Shown: positions 6,392-8,134 of the stretch, in pieces
Layout of the letters: the number at the start of each line of letters is the position of its first letter
Position numbering within the stretch: position 1 is the first letter of the stretch
Source of the DNA: Deltaproteobacteria bacterium
Lineage (GTDB): Bacteria; Desulfobacterota; Desulfobaccia; Desulfobaccales; Desulfobaccaceae
Assembly: GCA_016874895.1 (NCBI GenBank)
Contig: VGSX01000148.1
Coordinates: 1 to 8,134, forward strand
DNA: 8,134 bases
Reading direction: 5' to 3'
The notes under the pieces: model-generated
Told to the model about the DNA's origin: nothing
Database searches by the model: none
The model's input: only the letters and a program-made list of their open reading frames with translations
Translations under genes and position numbers: made by a program

Positions 6392-8134
6392 ATGTCCGCC
6401 CAACACATAGTGATTAAAGGCGCCCGGGAACACAACCTGAAAAATATCGACCTGGCGCTGCCCCGGAACAGCCTGATTGTCATCACCGGGGTCAGCGGTT
6501 CGGGAAAATCAACCCTGGCCTTTGATACCATTTATGCCGAAGGCCAACGCCGCTATGTGGAGTCCTTGTCGGCTTATGCCCGCCAGTTTTTGGAACTGAT
6601 GGACAAACCGGACGTGGACTTCATCGAGGGCCTGTCCCCGGCCATCGCCATCGAACAGCGCAAGTCCGGTCAGAATCCCCGTTCCACTGTGGCCACCTCC
6701 ACGGAAATTTACGATTATCTGCGGCTGCTCTTTGCTCGTCTCGGGGTCCCCTACTGCTACCAGTGCGGTCAACCCATAGCCTCCCAAAGCGTCCCCCTAA
6801 TGGTGGAGCAGATTATGACCCTGCCGGAAGGGTCCCGCCTCAGCGTGCTGGCCCCGGTGGTGGTCAACAAGAAAGGTGAGCATCAGAAACTGCTGCAACG
6901 TCTGCGGCAGGAAGGCTATAGCCGTATCCGCTTGAATGGCGAGTTGCTGGACCTGGATGAGCCGGTGACCCTGGACAAAAATAAGCGGCATACCATCGAG
7001 GTGTTGGTGGACCGGCTGGTGGTGAAACCCGGCCTGGAAACCAGGCTGACGGACTCCCTGGAACTGGCGGTGGGGTTGTCCGACGGGGTGGTAAAAATTA
7101 CCCTGCTGGACGGCTCGGAAATGTTGTTCAGTGAACGTTTTGCCTGCGAGACCTGCGGTATCAGCTATCCCGAACTGACCCCCCAGATGTTTTCCTTTAA
7201 CAGCCCCCAGGGAGCCTGCGCCACCTGCAGCGGTTTGGGCACCCAACTGGTGCTGGACCCGGACATGGTGGCCCCTGATCCGGACCTCAGCATCCGGGAG
7301 GGGGCCATTCTGCCCTGGGCCCATCGCCAGTCCATGTATCATCAACAGATGCTGGAGGCCCTGGAGCAACACTACGACTTTGCCATCCGGACGCCTTTTA
7401 AGGAGCTAAGCCCCGAGGTGCAGCAGGTGCTCCTGTACGGCTCCGGCCAGGAGAGCATTAATTTTTTCTATGAGCGCAATGGCCGGCGCCTCGTGGAGCA
7501 GCGAACTTTCGAGGGCGTAATTCCTAACCTGCAGCGGCGTTACCAGGAGACGGATTCGGCCCTGATCCGGGAGGAGATCGAACGCTTCATGACCCGGCAG
7601 CCCTGCCCGGACTGTCAGGGTGGCCGGTTGCGCCGGGAGGCCCTGGCAGTGCGCCTGAATGGCCACAATATCAGCGAAATTACTCAGTTAACCGTGGGGC
7701 AGTGTCATGCCTGGTTTGCCGGCCTGACCCTGACGCCACACCAGGAGGCCGTCGGCCGCCGGGTCCTCAAAGAAATCACGGAGCGCCTGAGCTTTCTGCT
7801 GGATGTGGGGTTGGACTATCTGACCCTCAACCGCACCACCGCCAGCCTGTCCGGCGGCGAGGGACAGCGCATCCGCCTGGCCACCCAGATCGGTTCCAAA
7901 CTCACGGGGGTGCTCTATGTCCTGGATGAGCCCAGCATCGGCTTGCATCAGCGGGACAATCTGCAACTGCTGCGCACCTTGAAGACCTTGCGGGATCTGG
8001 GCAACACGGTCATCGTGGTGGAGCATGATCCGGAAACCATCAACAGCGCTGATTTTGTGGTGGATATGGGTCCGGGCGCGGGCAATCAGGGCGGTGAGGT
8101 GGTGTTCAGCGGTACGTCCGGGGAATTGGCGGCT
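6392..8134 (+). CDS. uvrA: UvrABC excision nuclease subunit A, 3' end outside window
   Basis: UvrA is the damage-sensing ATPase of nucleotide excision repair. As a dimer it finds bulky lesions, including UV photoproducts, and loads UvrB. The window contains 581 codons with no frameshift; a typical UvrA has about 940, so the second ATPase half is cut off by the window edge. Visible landmarks are Walker A GVSGSGKST (33-41), QRRYVESLSAYARQFL (52-67), and the zinc module C252/C255 with C276/C279. Further cysteine pairs lie at 122/125 and 405/408. The ABC signature LSGGEGQRIRLATQIG spans 486-501, with Walker B YVLDEPSIGLHQRDN (509-523) and the switch histidine VVEHD (H545). The usual signature reads LSGGEAQR, and the glycine here is a mild change. 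The ATG at 6392 is fixed by homology to the conserved start, although its Shine-Dalgarno sequence is weak (AGAG at 6376-6379). No LexA-type operator was evident upstream. Confidence 0.97.
   Translation, partial: MSAQHIVIKGAREHNLKNIDLALPRNSLIVITGVSGSGKSTLAFDTIYAEGQRRYVESLSAYARQFLELMDKPDVDFIEGLSPAIAIEQRKSGQNPRSTVATSTEIYDYLRLLFARLGVPYCYQCGQPIASQSVPLMVEQIMTLPEGSRLSVLAPVVVNKKGEHQKLLQRLRQEGYSRIRLNGELLDLDEPVTLDKNKRHTIEVLVDRLVVKPGLETRLTDSLELAVGLSDGVVKITLLDGSEMLFSERFACETCGISYPELTPQMFSFNSPQGACATCSGLGTQLVLDPDMVAPDPDLSIREGAILPWAHRQSMYHQQMLEALEQHYDFAIRTPFKELSPEVQQVLLYGSGQESINFFYERNGRRLVEQRTFEGVIPNLQRRYQETDSALIREEIERFMTRQPCPDCQGGRLRREALAVRLNGHNISEITQLTVGQCHAWFAGLTLTPHQEAVGRRVLKEITERLSFLLDVGLDYLTLNRTTASLSGGEGQRIRLATQIGSKLTGVLYVLDEPSIGLHQRDNLQLLRTLKTLRDLGNTVIVVEHDPETINSADFVVDMGPGAGNQGGEVVFSGTSGELAA

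Noticed and set aside
6509..8026. Several minus-strand open frames of 86-191 codons
   Set aside because: They lie antisense to a continuous, motif-rich uvrA frame on the + strand. Their translations are His/Gln/Gly-rich without recognisable domains, as expected for shadows of GC-rich coding DNA.
1..8134. A UV-repair island linking the photolyase and uvrA
   Set aside because: More than 4.8 kb with unrelated genes, and at least one separate promoter, lie between them. No shared operator was seen, so their presence in one window is likely coincidental.

Overview
The window is a GC-rich stretch of bacterial chromosome with every recognisable gene on the + strand. The gene types suggest an anaerobic or microaerophilic Desulfobacterota-like (former delta-proteobacterial) organism. 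They are an iron-sulfur photolyase, an NtrC-class sigma-54 activator with a GAFTHA loop, a pyruvate-dehydrogenase-type E2 and a UvrA, with purine-rich low-complexity intergenic DNA between them. The lineage is inferred from style and recalled family resemblance, not from a search.

Layout. Positions 1-1511 hold a 5'-truncated cryptochrome/photolyase of the FeS-BCP (prokaryotic 6-4 photolyase) family. After 20 bases comes a small FMN-binding PPOX-fold protein (1532-2005), probably in the same transcript. Positions 2006-2587 are about 580 bases without an intact gene. They hold a hairpin and purine tract at the PPOX stop codon, a 44-codon open stretch with coding-like composition that looks like the tail of a dead gene (2036-2167), AT-rich DNA with a good sigma-70-type promoter (2419-2447), and four tandem copies of a 7-bp repeat just before the next ribosome binding site. 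A tight three-gene cluster follows: an NtrC-family response regulator (2588-3973), an uncharacterised 301-residue protein with a probable C-terminal winged helix (3988-4893), and a dihydrolipoamide acyltransferase E2 (4920-6161). The gaps are only 14 and 26 bases. A 230-base spacer carries a degenerate palindromic repeat and a T-run. The window ends inside uvrA (6392 onward), of which the first 581 codons are present.

How the genes may work together. The photolyase and UvrA are the light-dependent and excision arms of UV-damage repair, but separate gene groups lie between them, so nothing shows co-regulation. The most distinctive arrangement is the middle cluster: a two-component sigma-54 activator without a visible kinase, an unrecognised putative DNA-binding protein, and an E2 with no E1 or E3 beside it. 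No mobile element, CRISPR array, tRNA or rRNA was seen. I found no clear novel system. The strongest candidates for a second look are the regulator / unknown protein / lone E2 cluster and the gene relic with its surrounding repeats.
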